Below, piece by piece: positions 24,889 through 33,883 of a stretch of 50,560 nt of DNA (its first letter is position 1; each line of letters opens with the position of its first letter). The DNA comes from Lachnospiraceae bacterium (lineage in GTDB: Bacteria; Bacillota; Clostridia; Lachnospirales; Lachnospiraceae), in the NCBI GenBank assembly GCA_017526985.1, contig JAFXQR010000087.1:1-50560 (forward strand), given 5' to 3'. The position numbers and the translations under genes were made by a program. A model generated the notes under the pieces. That model made no database searches. It was given only the letters and a program-made list of their open reading frames with translations, and was not told the origin of the DNA.

Positions 24889-25974
24889 ATGAAAGATCGT
24901 ATTTATGTATGCCACACATTCTATCATGTATACATCACTTTTCTGAAGGAGCTGGCTCTGCCAAAAGAACAGCAGGGCGGAGCTACGGTGGTACTCAGTC
25001 TTATGTCCAACAATTTTGCGGGACTGAAGGACCGGCTGGAAAAGACCGGTTATTTTGAGGGCGTTTATGAGTACGATGAGAAGCGTCCGGAGTTTTTTCC
25101 GGAACTGATGGAATATAAGAAAGACCGGGGAAATATTGCGGCGAATATGCTGCAGCGTATCAAATTTACGAAGAAGTTTGCACAGTGTCAGGCACAGTTT
25201 GTACCGGTGGATTTTAAGGAATATAAGGATATCTATGTATTCTGCGACTCCGATCCTGTGGGTGTTTATCTGAATCAGAATAAGATATATTACCATGCGT
25301 TGGAAGATGGCCTGGATTGTCTGAAAACACTGGACAGTGCCCGTGTGACCAACCGGGGACATTTTGGGATGAAGGCGTGGTTTGCAAAACACAACCTGAT
25401 CCATATCGAAAACGGTTATTCCCAATATTGCATCGATATGGAAGTGAATGACCGCAGTGTATTAAAGTACGATTATCACAAATATAAAGAAGTGCCCAGA
25501 CGCCCGTTGTACGAGCGGCTGACGGCAGAAGATAAAGAGCTGCTGCTGAGGGCGTTTGTGGAAAACAAGACGGAAATCGAGGAGCGGATCGCAGAAGCCA
25601 ATGCGTCCGGCCGGGAAACGGTACTGATCCTGACAGACCCTTTGTGTGATCTGGACACCAGAAGGCGTATCATGGACGATCAGCTGGAAATGTTCGGGAA
25701 GGATGCGAAGGGGCAGGAGACGCTGGTGTTTATCAAACCCCATCCCCGTGATCTGCTGGACTATAAAAATCTGTTTCCGCAGTGTCCGCAGTTTGCATCA
25801 ACGGTACCTATGGAACTGTTAAACTTTTTTGCGGGCATCCAATTCAATCGTGTGGTTTCGGTCTATACCGAACTGGCCGCCATCGATTTTGCGGAAGAAA
25901 AGATCCGCCTGGGACATGACTTTATGGATAAGTATGAACCAAAGACCAAACATCGTTATGATGATATGATCTGA
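24889..25974 (+). CDS. Sialyltransferase-like (GT52/polysialyltransferase type) glycosyltransferase
   Basis: This 361-aa protein shows the two signature motifs of bacterial sialyltransferases: an acidic-acidic-Gly motif, EDG at 139-141, and an HP motif in IKPHPRD (His285, Pro286). It also starts with YVCHTFYHVY, similar to the family's first strand. Families GT52 and the polysialyltransferases share this plan. Whether it transfers sialic acid or another sugar is unclear, since no CMP-sialic acid genes are in the window. It lies alone after the palindromic repeat. Confidence 0.75.
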   Translation: MKDRIYVCHTFYHVYITFLKELALPKEQQGGATVVLSLMSNNFAGLKDRLEKTGYFEGVYEYDEKRPEFFPELMEYKKDRGNIAANMLQRIKFTKKFAQCQAQFVPVDFKEYKDIYVFCDSDPVGVYLNQNKIYYHALEDGLDCLKTLDSARVTNRGHFGMKAWFAKHNLIHIENGYSQYCIDMEVNDRSVLKYDYHKYKEVPRRPLYERLTAEDKELLLRAFVENKTEIEERIAEANASGRETVLILTDPLCDLDTRRRIMDDQLEMFGKDAKGQETLVFIKPHPRDLLDYKNLFPQCPQFASTVPMELLNFFAGIQFNRVVSVYTELAAIDFAEEKIRLGHDFMDKYEPKTKHRYDDMI

Positions 25975-26070
25975 ACTTTTTCGGAAGAAGTTCTTAGGTG
26001 TGATAGCACAGAAGGAGCATTCGGAAAAGATGCAGAGGGAAAAAGACAGTAAGGAGACAGGATAAAATAT

Positions 26071-26475
26071 ATGTTACTCATTATCGGAATGATCATAGTA
26101 CCTGTATTGATCGGAATTGCAATTTTGTTGCTTTCGGTAAAACTCACGATATGGATCGAAACACCGATCATTGTGAAAGCCGGCGTGACCGGGAATAAGG
26201 AGTATATCCGCGGCATCAATATGCTTACCAATGCAGTTTTTAATGTTGTATTGGTTATTATGGGATTTTTTGCTGAAAATTTTATTCTTATTGCCTGGTA
26301 TGTTTTTGCGGAATTGATGTTAATTCCTCTCTATGAGGCTTATGCGTATAAAAAAATATCTCCACTGAGTTTTTCACAGGTACTCAAGACAAGCTATTTT
26401 GCAAATATTCTCAGTTGTTTTGTAGGATTGCTTATAAGTCTTGTAATAGTATGGCTGAGAGATTGGTTGCCATAA
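26071..26475 (+). CDS. Small polytopic membrane protein, unknown
   Basis: This 134-aa protein has four hydrophobic segments (about 2-24, 52-72, 72-90, 108-128) and no motif I recognise. Its DNA is visibly richer in A and T than the glycosyltransferase genes, shared with the next two genes, which suggests separate origin. The ribosome site is weak (AGGAG 14 bases upstream). It is followed by two more membrane genes with close spacing, so the three may act together. Confidence 0.6.
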   Translation: MLLIIGMIIVPVLIGIAILLLSVKLTIWIETPIIVKAGVTGNKEYIRGINMLTNAVFNVVLVIMGFFAENFILIAWYVFAELMLIPLYEAYAYKKISPLSFSQVLKTSYFANILSCFVGLLISLVIVWLRDWLP

Positions 26476-26496
26476 TGAAATGCATTTGGGAGTGAA

Positions 26497-26706
26497 ATGG
26501 TGATGGAACAATTTATGTTATTGGATGCAGGATTAGGAAATATAGTTTATCTTGGTGGATTCCTTGCGATACCGGCATTTTTGATTGGCGCTACATTTTT
26601 GATCGTCAGAGGTGTGATGATCATACGGCGTGAATTGAAGAATGAGCAGACCGGATCAGAGCAGACCGAAACACCGGACGAAGAGCATAAAGATGCGGAT
26701 GAATAA
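26497..26706 (+). CDS. Small single- or two-pass membrane protein, unknown
   Basis: This 69-aa protein has a hydrophobic region at about residues 8-42 and a hydrophilic, Glu-rich C-terminal tail. GGGAG lies just upstream; the Met at 26503 is an alternative start with better spacing. The 3' end overlaps the start of the following transporter gene, implying coupled translation. Function unknown. Confidence 0.55.
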   Translation: MVMEQFMLLDAGLGNIVYLGGFLAIPAFLIGATFLIVRGVMIIRRELKNEQTGSEQTETPDEEHKDADE

Positions 26707-27717
26707 AACGGATCAGATCGGCATAAAATATTTTTTTGTCCATGCGTGTGTGGAAGTGGTATGTTTCTACCTGCTCAGGTTGCATTATCCGTTGGTATTG
26801 GCGGGGACGATCGCACTGATCTATGATTTCTTTGCATTTCTTCCGCAGGGATTGATCGGGGATTTTATTATCCGGCATAAAAAACTGCCGTATGAATCTA
26901 TTGGCAATTTCCTGATGCTGATCAGTGTGTTTGCGGTGGCATCCCCGGTCAAAACAATCCATATTCTCGGATATATTATTCTGGCTATCGGTAATGCGAT
27001 ATTGCATGAATGCGGTGCGATCGCTACGGTTGCCGAAAGCAAAGGAAAGATTTTTCCGTCTGCGCTGTTTGTGGCAGGTGGTTCTTTTGGCGTGGTGATC
27101 GGACAGACATTGGGAACACATCAGGTTTCGCCGTATTTTCTGATCATCCCGCTTGCATTATCGGAGATCTTGACTCTTTCCTGCAAAGCCTCTCTCAGGA
27201 TGGAACGATATCCGGTGTTTTGCATTACAAACCGGAAATTATCTGCAGGACCACTTCTTTTGATCGCCTTTATCGTCACCTTTGTACGGAGCTATATCGG
27301 ATATGCAATTCCTATTTCATGGAATAAAGAATTGTGGCAGACATTCTTTCTGTTTTTTATCATGGGATGCGGAAAAGCGCTGGGCGGATTTCTCACGGAC
27401 AGGATTGGAGCGCGAAAAACCGCAACGATAGGAACTCTTGTAGCTGTCCCTTTTCTGGTGTTCGGAGATCAGATCATGGTGATCTCATGTATCGGTGTTT
27501 TTTCTTTTCCATGACAATGAGCATCACTTTTGCGATGTGTCTCAGTGTTTTGAAAAAGAATCCCGGAATCGCGTTCGGTATTACTACGGCAGCATTATTC
27601 CTCGGACTGTTGCCGGTATTTTTTGTGCGATTCTCTACTCAGGTCAATACAGTACTGGTTGTACTGTTTTCTGTCATCAGTTATGTGCTGTTGAGGATAT
27701 CGATCAGAGAAGAATAG
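26699..27717 (+). pseudogene. MFS-like transporter interrupted by a frameshift
   Basis: Two pieces in adjacent frames together read as one membrane transporter of about 339 residues with roughly ten hydrophobic segments; GCGKALGGFLTDRIGARKT resembles the MFS loop motif. The first frame ends in TGA at 27512-27514. The second resumes with MTMSITFAM and continues to 27717. The break maps to a run of six T at 27498-27503: one extra T would restore VFFFSMTMS and a single frame. So it is a one-base loss in a homopolymer, a sequencing error, or slippage-controlled expression. The N-terminal start may be 26693 or 26699. Confidence 0.75.
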
Positions 27718-27749
27718 GAGTGGGAGTACAGGCTCCTGAGGACAGTAAC

Positions 27750-27778
27750 TTCACAGACTATCGGTTTTATGGTATTAT
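27750..27778 (+). promoter_or_regulatory. Predicted promoter for the AAA-ATPase-like gene
   Basis: TTCACA (27750-27755) and TATTAT (27773-27778) are 17 bases apart, with TGG before the -10 box (extended -10). The leader to the start codon at 27849 is about 65 bases. This makes the AAA gene an independent unit inside the polysaccharide region. Confidence 0.6.
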
Positions 27779-27848
27779 GAAGACGAATAGATCAGTTGAA
27801 AACATATACAGGTGATGTCGGATAGTTGTAAGATGTTGGAGGCAAAAT

Positions 27849-29423
27849 ATGGGAGTGTATTTAAATCCGGGAAACAGTAATTTTGCGGGGGCATTAAAAT
27901 CAAAAATCTATGTAGATAAAACATGTATGCTGAAAGTGCTGAATGAGTTTATTGATCAGGAGAATAAGTATATTGTGATCTCCCGCCCCAGGCGTTTCGG
28001 AAAGACGATTGCAAGTGAGATGATCGCAGCCTATTATTCGAAGGGCTGTGATTCTCAGGAATTGTTTTCAAAGCTGAAGATATCCGAAGTGGAAGGGTAT
28101 GAGGAGAAGCGGAATAAGTATAATGTGATCAAGATCGATCTGAACAGCGAATATCAGAATACGGAAAACAAACGGAATATGCTTAAGGAACTGAAGAGGG
28201 AGATAAAAGCGGAAATGGCAAAACAGTTCCCGCAGATTTCTTTTGCAAAAAATGATTCTGTGGCAAAGTGCATACAACGTATTCATACAGAAACCGGGGA
28301 AACCTTTATTATACTAATCGATGAGTATGATGTACTGGTACGAGAACAAGTGCCACCAACGCTTTTTGATGAATTCCTGAGTTTTCTGAACGGATTGTTC
28401 AAAAGTGCAACACTGCGACCGGCAATTTCGCTTGCTTACCTGACCGGTATCCTTCCGGTAGTGCGTGACAAGATCCAGTCGAAATTGAATAATTTTCGGG
28501 AATATACGATCCTGGATGCAAAAGAACTGGCGGAATATGTCGGATTCATACCGGAGGAAGTGAAGGCACTCTGCCGGGAATGGGGGATGGATTATGAAGA
28601 GTGCCGGCGCTGGTATGACGGGTATGCACAGAGAGGTTTTGAAATCTATAATCCGGAATCGGTAGTGCAGAGTATGCTGGATAAGGATTATTCCAATTAC
28701 TGGGGGAAGACATCTTCCTATCAGGTGATCAGCGACCGACTGGATGCCAATTTTGACGGTATGAAGGACGCAGTGATCCGTATGCTTGCCGGGGAAAAGG
28801 TGGAAGTCAATGTGACCAGATACTTAAATACCATGAATTCCTTCAGTAGCAGGAATGATGCATTTACATATCTGATCCATGTGGGCTATTTGGCTTATGA
28901 GCGGGAGACAAACACCTGTCGCATCCCGAACCGGGAGATCCGGCAGGAATGGTTTAATGCCATTGAAACCCAACCCGGTTATGAGATTACAAACCGGATC
29001 ATCGAGTCGTCCAGAGAATTGCTGGAAAGCACCTTGAGGAAGGATCACAAAGCGGTAGCAGCGGCTCTGGATGAAAGTCATATTCATGTGACCAGCAATC
29101 GAAGCTACAATAATGAAGATGCCTTGCAGAGTGCGATCTATCTGGCATACATTTATGCGCTGAATAAGTATACGATCATTAAGGAAATGACTACCGGAAA
29201 GGGCTTTGCCGATGTGGTATTTATTCCGTATGTTTCCGGTCTGCCGGCGATGGTCATTGAACTGAAGTATAACAAAAGCGCGGGGGGCGCATTGAAGCGG
29301 ATTCGTGATAAACAATACTTTGAATCGCTGAACAACTATAAAGGCGGTTTGCTGTTTGTAGGTGTGAACTATGATGAAAAGAAAAAAACGCATACCTGCA
29401 AGATCGAAGAATTTACGGTGTAG
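27849..29423 (+). CDS. AAA-ATPase-like / PD-(D/E)XK nuclease-like protein
   Basis: This 524-aa protein matches the common two-domain family (AAA-ATPase-like PF09820 plus PDDEXK_9 PF08011, assigned from memory). The N-terminus has YVDKT, then a Walker A-type loop RPRRFGKT (GKT at 51-53) and Walker B IILIDEYD near residue 156. The C-terminal domain has FADVVF and VIELKYNKS, the D...ExK of the nuclease fold. Such genes occur in many copies in Lachnospiraceae and Bacteroidetes and their role is not known. TTGGAGG precedes the start. It does not look like a polysaccharide enzyme and is probably an insertion into the locus. Confidence 0.9.
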   Translation: MGVYLNPGNSNFAGALKSKIYVDKTCMLKVLNEFIDQENKYIVISRPRRFGKTIASEMIAAYYSKGCDSQELFSKLKISEVEGYEEKRNKYNVIKIDLNSEYQNTENKRNMLKELKREIKAEMAKQFPQISFAKNDSVAKCIQRIHTETGETFIILIDEYDVLVREQVPPTLFDEFLSFLNGLFKSATLRPAISLAYLTGILPVVRDKIQSKLNNFREYTILDAKELAEYVGFIPEEVKALCREWGMDYEECRRWYDGYAQRGFEIYNPESVVQSMLDKDYSNYWGKTSSYQVISDRLDANFDGMKDAVIRMLAGEKVEVNVTRYLNTMNSFSSRNDAFTYLIHVGYLAYERETNTCRIPNREIRQEWFNAIETQPGYEITNRIIESSRELLESTLRKDHKAVAAALDESHIHVTSNRSYNNEDALQSAIYLAYIYALNKYTIIKEMTTGKGFADVVFIPYVSGLPAMVIELKYNKSAGGALKRIRDKQYFESLNNYKGGLLFVGVNYDEKKKTHTCKIEEFTV

Positions 29424-29435
29424 GAACAATACAAG

Positions 29436-31181
29436 ATGGTTAAGATACTGAAGAAACTGAATATTTTGCTGGACGGAAAGCAGAAGCGATTTATGATCGT
29501 TCTGCTTTTGATGATGCTCTTCGGAGCGCTTCTGGAGACGGCCAGCGTAACGATCATCATACCGGTGATCACGCTTTTGATGGATGCCAACGCCGTTGAG
29601 AACAATGAGATCGTCTCCACACTGTACCGGGTGCTGGGGATGCATTCCCGGGAAACATTTACCATGCTGATCATGTCATCACTGATCGTGGTATTTATTT
29701 TCAAGAACCTGTATCTGTTTTTGCAGCAGAAGGTGCTGTATCGTTTTGTTTACACCAACCAGTTCCGTACCTCCGAACGAATGATGAAAAACTATATGCG
29801 CCGCGGGTATGAATATTTCCTCAATGCGGATACCGCGGTGATCCAGCGCAGCATCACATCGGATGTAAACAATATGTATGCGCTGATCCTGTCGCTGTTG
29901 TAGTTGTTATCCGAGAGTATCGTTTTTGTTTTTTTGGCAGTGGTTTTGTTTATCGCGGAGCCGATGATGACATTGATGATCTCGGCACTGTTGATCGTAA
30001 CGCTCTTCATCATCAAGGTGGTGCTGAAACCCATCATGCACAAAGCCGGTGAGGACAATCAGAATTACTATTCCGGTCTGTTCAAATGGATCAGTCAGAG
30101 TGTGACTGGTATCAAGGATGTGAAGATCGGCGGACACGAAGCGTATTTCGTGGATGAGTATATCCGCTGCGGTAAGGGCTATGTGGATGCGGTGCAGAAG
30201 TATACGCTGTACAACAATATTCCGCGTCTTTTGATCGAAACCGTCAGTGTGGCGGCAATGGTGCTGTATATGATGATCCTGATGCTGCAGGGTAAGGATA
30301 CTTCGCAGATGATGGCGATCATCGGTGCATTCGGTATTGCAGTGGTGCGTTTGATGCCCTGTGCAAACCGTATCAACAACCAGTTGAACAATATCGCTTA
30401 TTTCGAACCGTTTATGATGGGCGTTTCCGATAATCTGCAAAATGAGATCGGAGCGGACCATACGGATATGTCGGATTTGGCACCGGTAAAAGAAAAACTG
30501 CCGGTAAGGGACAAGATCGAACTGAAAGATATCTGCTATCATTATCCGAATACGGAAGTGCAGATCTTTGATCACGCGTCGCTTACCGTACCGGTAGGCA
30601 GCAGTATCGGTATCGTGGGCTCTTCCGGTGCGGGTAAGTCCACCATCGTAGATGTGTTGCTGGGCTTGCTCAAGATGCAGGAAGGCACGATCACTGCCGA
30701 CGGACAGGATGTGATGGCCAAAGACAATTACCGGAAGTGGCTCAAAAATGTGGGTTATATTCCGCAGACGATCTTTATGCTGGATGACAGCATTCGCAAG
30801 AATGTGGCATTCGGCATTCCGGAAGAAGAGATCGATGAGGACAGACTCTGGAAGGCACTGAAGGATGCGCAGCTGGATGAGTTTGTGAAAGGCCTGCCGG
30901 AAGGCCTGGAGACCGGGATCGGAGAGCGCGGTGTGCGTCTTTCCGGCGGTCAGCGTCAGCGTATCGGTATTGCCAGAGCGTTGTATGAAGATCCGGAAGT
31001 ATTGATCCTGGATGAAGCAACCTCGGCACTTGATAATGATACCGAGAGCGCGATCATGGATTCCATCAACCGTTTCCAGGGCGAAAAGACTTTGATCATT
31101 ATCGCTCACCGCCTGCAGACCATTGAAAAATGCGATATGGTTTATCGCGTAGAAGGCGGAAAGATCGAGAGGGAGAGATAA
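29436..31181 (+). pseudogene. PglK-type ABC flippase split by an in-frame TAG
   Basis: The whole frame encodes a 581-residue half-transporter fused to its ATPase, with the layout of PglK, the flippase for lipid-linked oligosaccharides: six membrane helices, a RLMPCANRI segment, then Walker A GSSGAGKS, signature LSGGQRQR, Walker B LILDEATSAL and the IIIAHRLQT switch. The frame is broken by TAG at 29901-29903 within a membrane helix (reading LSLL-stop-LLSE). A single base change from CAG or TTG explains it. A TTG follows at once at 29904, so a truncated 425-residue piece could be made by reinitiation, but it would lack the first helices. It is the only flippase candidate in the locus. Confidence 0.85.
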
Positions 31182-31182
31182 G

Positions 31183-32574
31183 ATGGTTTTTTCGAGTATC
31201 ATCTTTTTGTTCTGTTTCTTCTCGGTGGTTTTGTTCTTTTATTTCGGACCGTGCAGGAAAAATATCACCGCAAAGAATATCTGTCTGCTGATCGCCAGTC
31301 TGGTATTCTATGCCTTTGGCGAGAAGTGGAACATCCTGCTGCTGTTATTTTCCATCGCCGTGAACTATGGCTTCGGGCGTTTCCTGGCACCGGATGGCGG
31401 CGCGAAACACCGTAAGCTTCTCTTGGCGTTGGCAGTATGCATCGATCTGGGGCTTTTGTTCATCTATAAATATCTGGATTTTTCCATCACCAATGTGAAC
31501 CGCCTGTTCCGATTGGAGATCCCGCTGACCGGGATCGCATTGCCTATCGGTATTTCATTTTTTACTTTCCAGGCGTTGTCCTACATCATCGATGTGTATC
31601 GCGGAAAAGTACCGCCGCAGAAAAATCCGTTGTATACCGGACTGTATATTTCTTTATTCCCGCAGCTGGTGGCCGGACCGATCGTGCGTTACGAGACGAT
31701 CATGGAGCAGATCTATGACCGTAAGGAAACGGTAAGTGATTTTGCGGCCGGTGTGAAACGCTTTATCTGCGGTATGGGAAAGAAGATCCTGCTGGCGGAT
31801 ATCATGAGCTTGTTTGCAGACCGCATTATGGCAAAGGTCGCCGGCGGAGACAGCATCTCGGTTTCATTTGCGTGGCTTGGAGCTTTGTGTTATACCCTGC
31901 GCATTTATTATGATTTTGCAGGCTATTCCGATATGGCCATCGGCCTGGGGCGGATGTTTGGTTTCACCTTTGAAGAAAACTTCAACTATCCCTATATCGC
32001 AAAGAATATCGGGGATTTCTGGCGCAGATGGCACATCTCTCTGGCCAGCTGGTTCCGGGATTATGTGTATATTCCGCTGGGTGGCAGCAGGGTAAGCCTG
32101 TGGAAGCAGTATCGTAATATCCTGGTCGTGTGGGCGCTGACCGGTCTGTGGCATGGGGCAGCTTGGAACTATGTACTGTGGGGACTGTATTATGCGATCC
32201 TTCTGATGTTTGAGCGGGCCAGCGGTTACGGCAAAAAATGGCAGCTGCCGACCGTACCGGCACATATCGTGACCATCTTTTTGACACTGATCGGTATGAC
32301 GATCTTTGCATCCCCGACTTTGGCAACGATGGGAAGATATCTGGGGATGATGTTTGGCATCGGTGCTGCTGGTGTCAGTGATGCGACTACACTGTTTTAT
32401 CTGAAAGATAACTGGCTGTTCTTCGCAGGTGCGATCACCTTCTCTATGCCGGCCGGCAAGTGGCTGGAGAAAAAGCGGTGGGTGTACGAGATCCTGCTGT
32501 GTGCGGTATTTGCGGTATGTATTATATATATCATCAAGGGGAACTATAGTCCGTTTATTTATTTTAACTTTTAA
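31183..32574 (+). CDS. MBOAT-family O-acyltransferase (AlgI/PatA-like)
   Basis: This 463-aa polytopic protein belongs to the membrane-bound O-acyltransferase family. It has about eleven hydrophobic segments, a conserved PQLVAGPI segment, NIGDFWRRWHISL, and the catalytic His324 in TGLWHGAAWN. Such proteins pass an acetyl group across the membrane to an external partner that acetylates polysaccharide. The DHHW protein 94 bases downstream is the expected partner. It starts one base after the ABC gene ends, so they share a transcript. Confidence 0.94.
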   Translation: MVFSSIIFLFCFFSVVLFFYFGPCRKNITAKNICLLIASLVFYAFGEKWNILLLLFSIAVNYGFGRFLAPDGGAKHRKLLLALAVCIDLGLLFIYKYLDFSITNVNRLFRLEIPLTGIALPIGISFFTFQALSYIIDVYRGKVPPQKNPLYTGLYISLFPQLVAGPIVRYETIMEQIYDRKETVSDFAAGVKRFICGMGKKILLADIMSLFADRIMAKVAGGDSISVSFAWLGALCYTLRIYYDFAGYSDMAIGLGRMFGFTFEENFNYPYIAKNIGDFWRRWHISLASWFRDYVYIPLGGSRVSLWKQYRNILVVWALTGLWHGAAWNYVLWGLYYAILLMFERASGYGKKWQLPTVPAHIVTIFLTLIGMTIFASPTLATMGRYLGMMFGIGAAGVSDATTLFYLKDNWLFFAGAITFSMPAGKWLEKKRWVYEILLCAVFAVCIIYIIKGNYSPFIYFNF

Positions 32575-32594
32575 TTGCAGATGATAAACAAATA

Positions 32595-32643
32595 CCCCTC
32601 ATCCGCCCTTCGGGCACCTTCCCCCCAGAGAGGGGAAGGCAAG
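32595..32643 (-). repeat. Dispersed palindromic repeat, copy 2 (inverted)
   Basis: Read on the - strand this matches copy 1: CTTGCCTTCCCC, loop of seven, GGGGAAGG, TG, then CCC-GAA-GGG, CGGATGAGG. The small hairpin differs from copy 1 (GCC/GGC) by paired changes, so pairing is kept. It lies between the MBOAT gene and its likely partner, and with copy 1 brackets a 7.7-kb segment in inverted orientation. Confidence 0.85.
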
Positions 32644-32667
32644 AGACTCTGATATTTTGGGATAATT

Positions 32668-33810
32668 ATGAAAAAAGCAAAAAGCGAAGACAAGTTCATA
32701 TTGGTATTTTTCCTGGCCGTGATCTTTCTTTTTACGGCGGTCAATCTCTGGGAGATGGTACGCAGCCTGGAGCCGGACGGACGACGCAAAGGTCTGGAAA
32801 AACTGGAGCTGGTGCAGGACCATGCCATCAATGCATGGGGAGCACTGCAAAAGGCCATGGGAAAACGCTTGGCGTTTGGCAGTACCGTCTATGAAGATGT
32901 GACGCTGTTGGATAACGGTGTAGCCACCATGGCAGACCAGTTTGGGGATATCACTGTCGGGATCAATGGCGCAGAAGAAGCCTATGCCTTTGCGCAGGAG
33001 ATCGGAGCGGAGTATCTGTTTGTGGCAGTGCCTTCCAAGGAACGGGCGGAAGAGGATCTGCCGGAGGGCGTGATCAGCTATGCCAATCAGAAGTATTATA
33101 ATATGGTGGATGCGCTGGAAGCACGAGACATTCCGCATATCGCGATGCGTGATGTGCTGGAGGCGGACGGCGGTGACTGGTATTCCTATTACTATCGCAG
33201 CGATCACCACTGGAAGAACAATGCTGCTTTCCTGGCATATCAAACCATTGCAGATTATATGTTCTCCATCGGACTGGATGGCGGAAAACGGGACGAGGCG
33301 CTGCAGGAAGACAGCTACGAAAAAAGGATCTATGAGCAGGTCTTTCTGGGAACCCATGGGCGTATGGCCGGCCGCTATTACACCGGGCTGGACGATTACG
33401 ATCTGTGGCTGCCCAAATATGATACGGACTATACGCTGGATGTGCCGTCGGAAGGCATTCATAAAGAGGGGACTTTCGAAGACTGCTTCGTAAACTACGG
33501 CAATGTGGCACACTACAGCTTTGATTATTATGCCTACTATACCTACCTGGACCGCGACTACGACCATATCCGCATCGAAAACCGTCGCAATCCGGAAGGC
33601 CCGCATCTTGTGATCGTACGTGACTCCGTCGCTGTCCCGGTTTCGGTATTTCTGGCCAGCCAGTGCGCATCCATTGACTTGATCGACCTGCGATATCTGT
33701 CAGGCAACGACTCTGCGAAAGACTGGATCCGCTCCATCGATCCGGATTTGTTCATATATATGTTCGGCCCCGGCTATCTCGGCATCGAAAGTGCCGTGGA
33801 TCTGCGGTGA
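32668..33810 (+). CDS. DHHW-motif (AlgJ/AlgX-like) polysaccharide O-acetylation protein
   Basis: This 380-aa protein has one N-terminal membrane helix (residues 9-27) and an external SGNH-like domain with the DHHW motif at 179-182 in RSDHHWKN. AlgJ/AlgX-type proteins take acetyl groups from an MBOAT protein and place them on the exported polysaccharide. A conserved VIVRDSVA segment near 315 holds the expected nucleophile Ser. It closes the polysaccharide operon. Confidence 0.9.
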   Translation: MKKAKSEDKFILVFFLAVIFLFTAVNLWEMVRSLEPDGRRKGLEKLELVQDHAINAWGALQKAMGKRLAFGSTVYEDVTLLDNGVATMADQFGDITVGINGAEEAYAFAQEIGAEYLFVAVPSKERAEEDLPEGVISYANQKYYNMVDALEARDIPHIAMRDVLEADGGDWYSYYYRSDHHWKNNAAFLAYQTIADYMFSIGLDGGKRDEALQEDSYEKRIYEQVFLGTHGRMAGRYYTGLDDYDLWLPKYDTDYTLDVPSEGIHKEGTFEDCFVNYGNVAHYSFDYYAYYTYLDRDYDHIRIENRRNPEGPHLVIVRDSVAVPVSVFLASQCASIDLIDLRYLSGNDSAKDWIRSIDPDLFIYMFGPGYLGIESAVDLR

Positions 33811-33818
33811 GTTGAAAT

Positions 33819-33847
33819 TTGCAAAAGCCTTTGTTTTATTGTATAAT
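33819..33847 (+). promoter_or_regulatory. Predicted strong promoter upstream of citrate synthase
   Basis: TTGCAA (33819-33824) and TATAAT (33842-33847) are 17 bases apart. It is directly after the end of the DHHW gene. It would read through the GGDEF remnant at 33884 into citrate synthase at 34166. Confidence 0.75.
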
Positions 33848-33883
33848 CAGATAGTTAGGTCTGCTTAACAACGGGGTTATTGT

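Noticed and set aside
27849-29423. Transposase
   Set aside because: The AAA and PD-(D/E)XK-like motifs fit a different family; no terminal inverted repeats or target duplication were seen around it.
29901-29903. Genetic-code change with TAG read as an amino acid
   Set aside because: TAG ends other intact genes in the window (for example at 4099, 7967, 23762, 29423 and 46997), so a general recoding is not supported.
29907-31202. 431-aa open frame on the - strand opposite the ABC flippase
   Set aside because: The + strand encodes clear ABC motifs, so the - frame is a codon-structure shadow.
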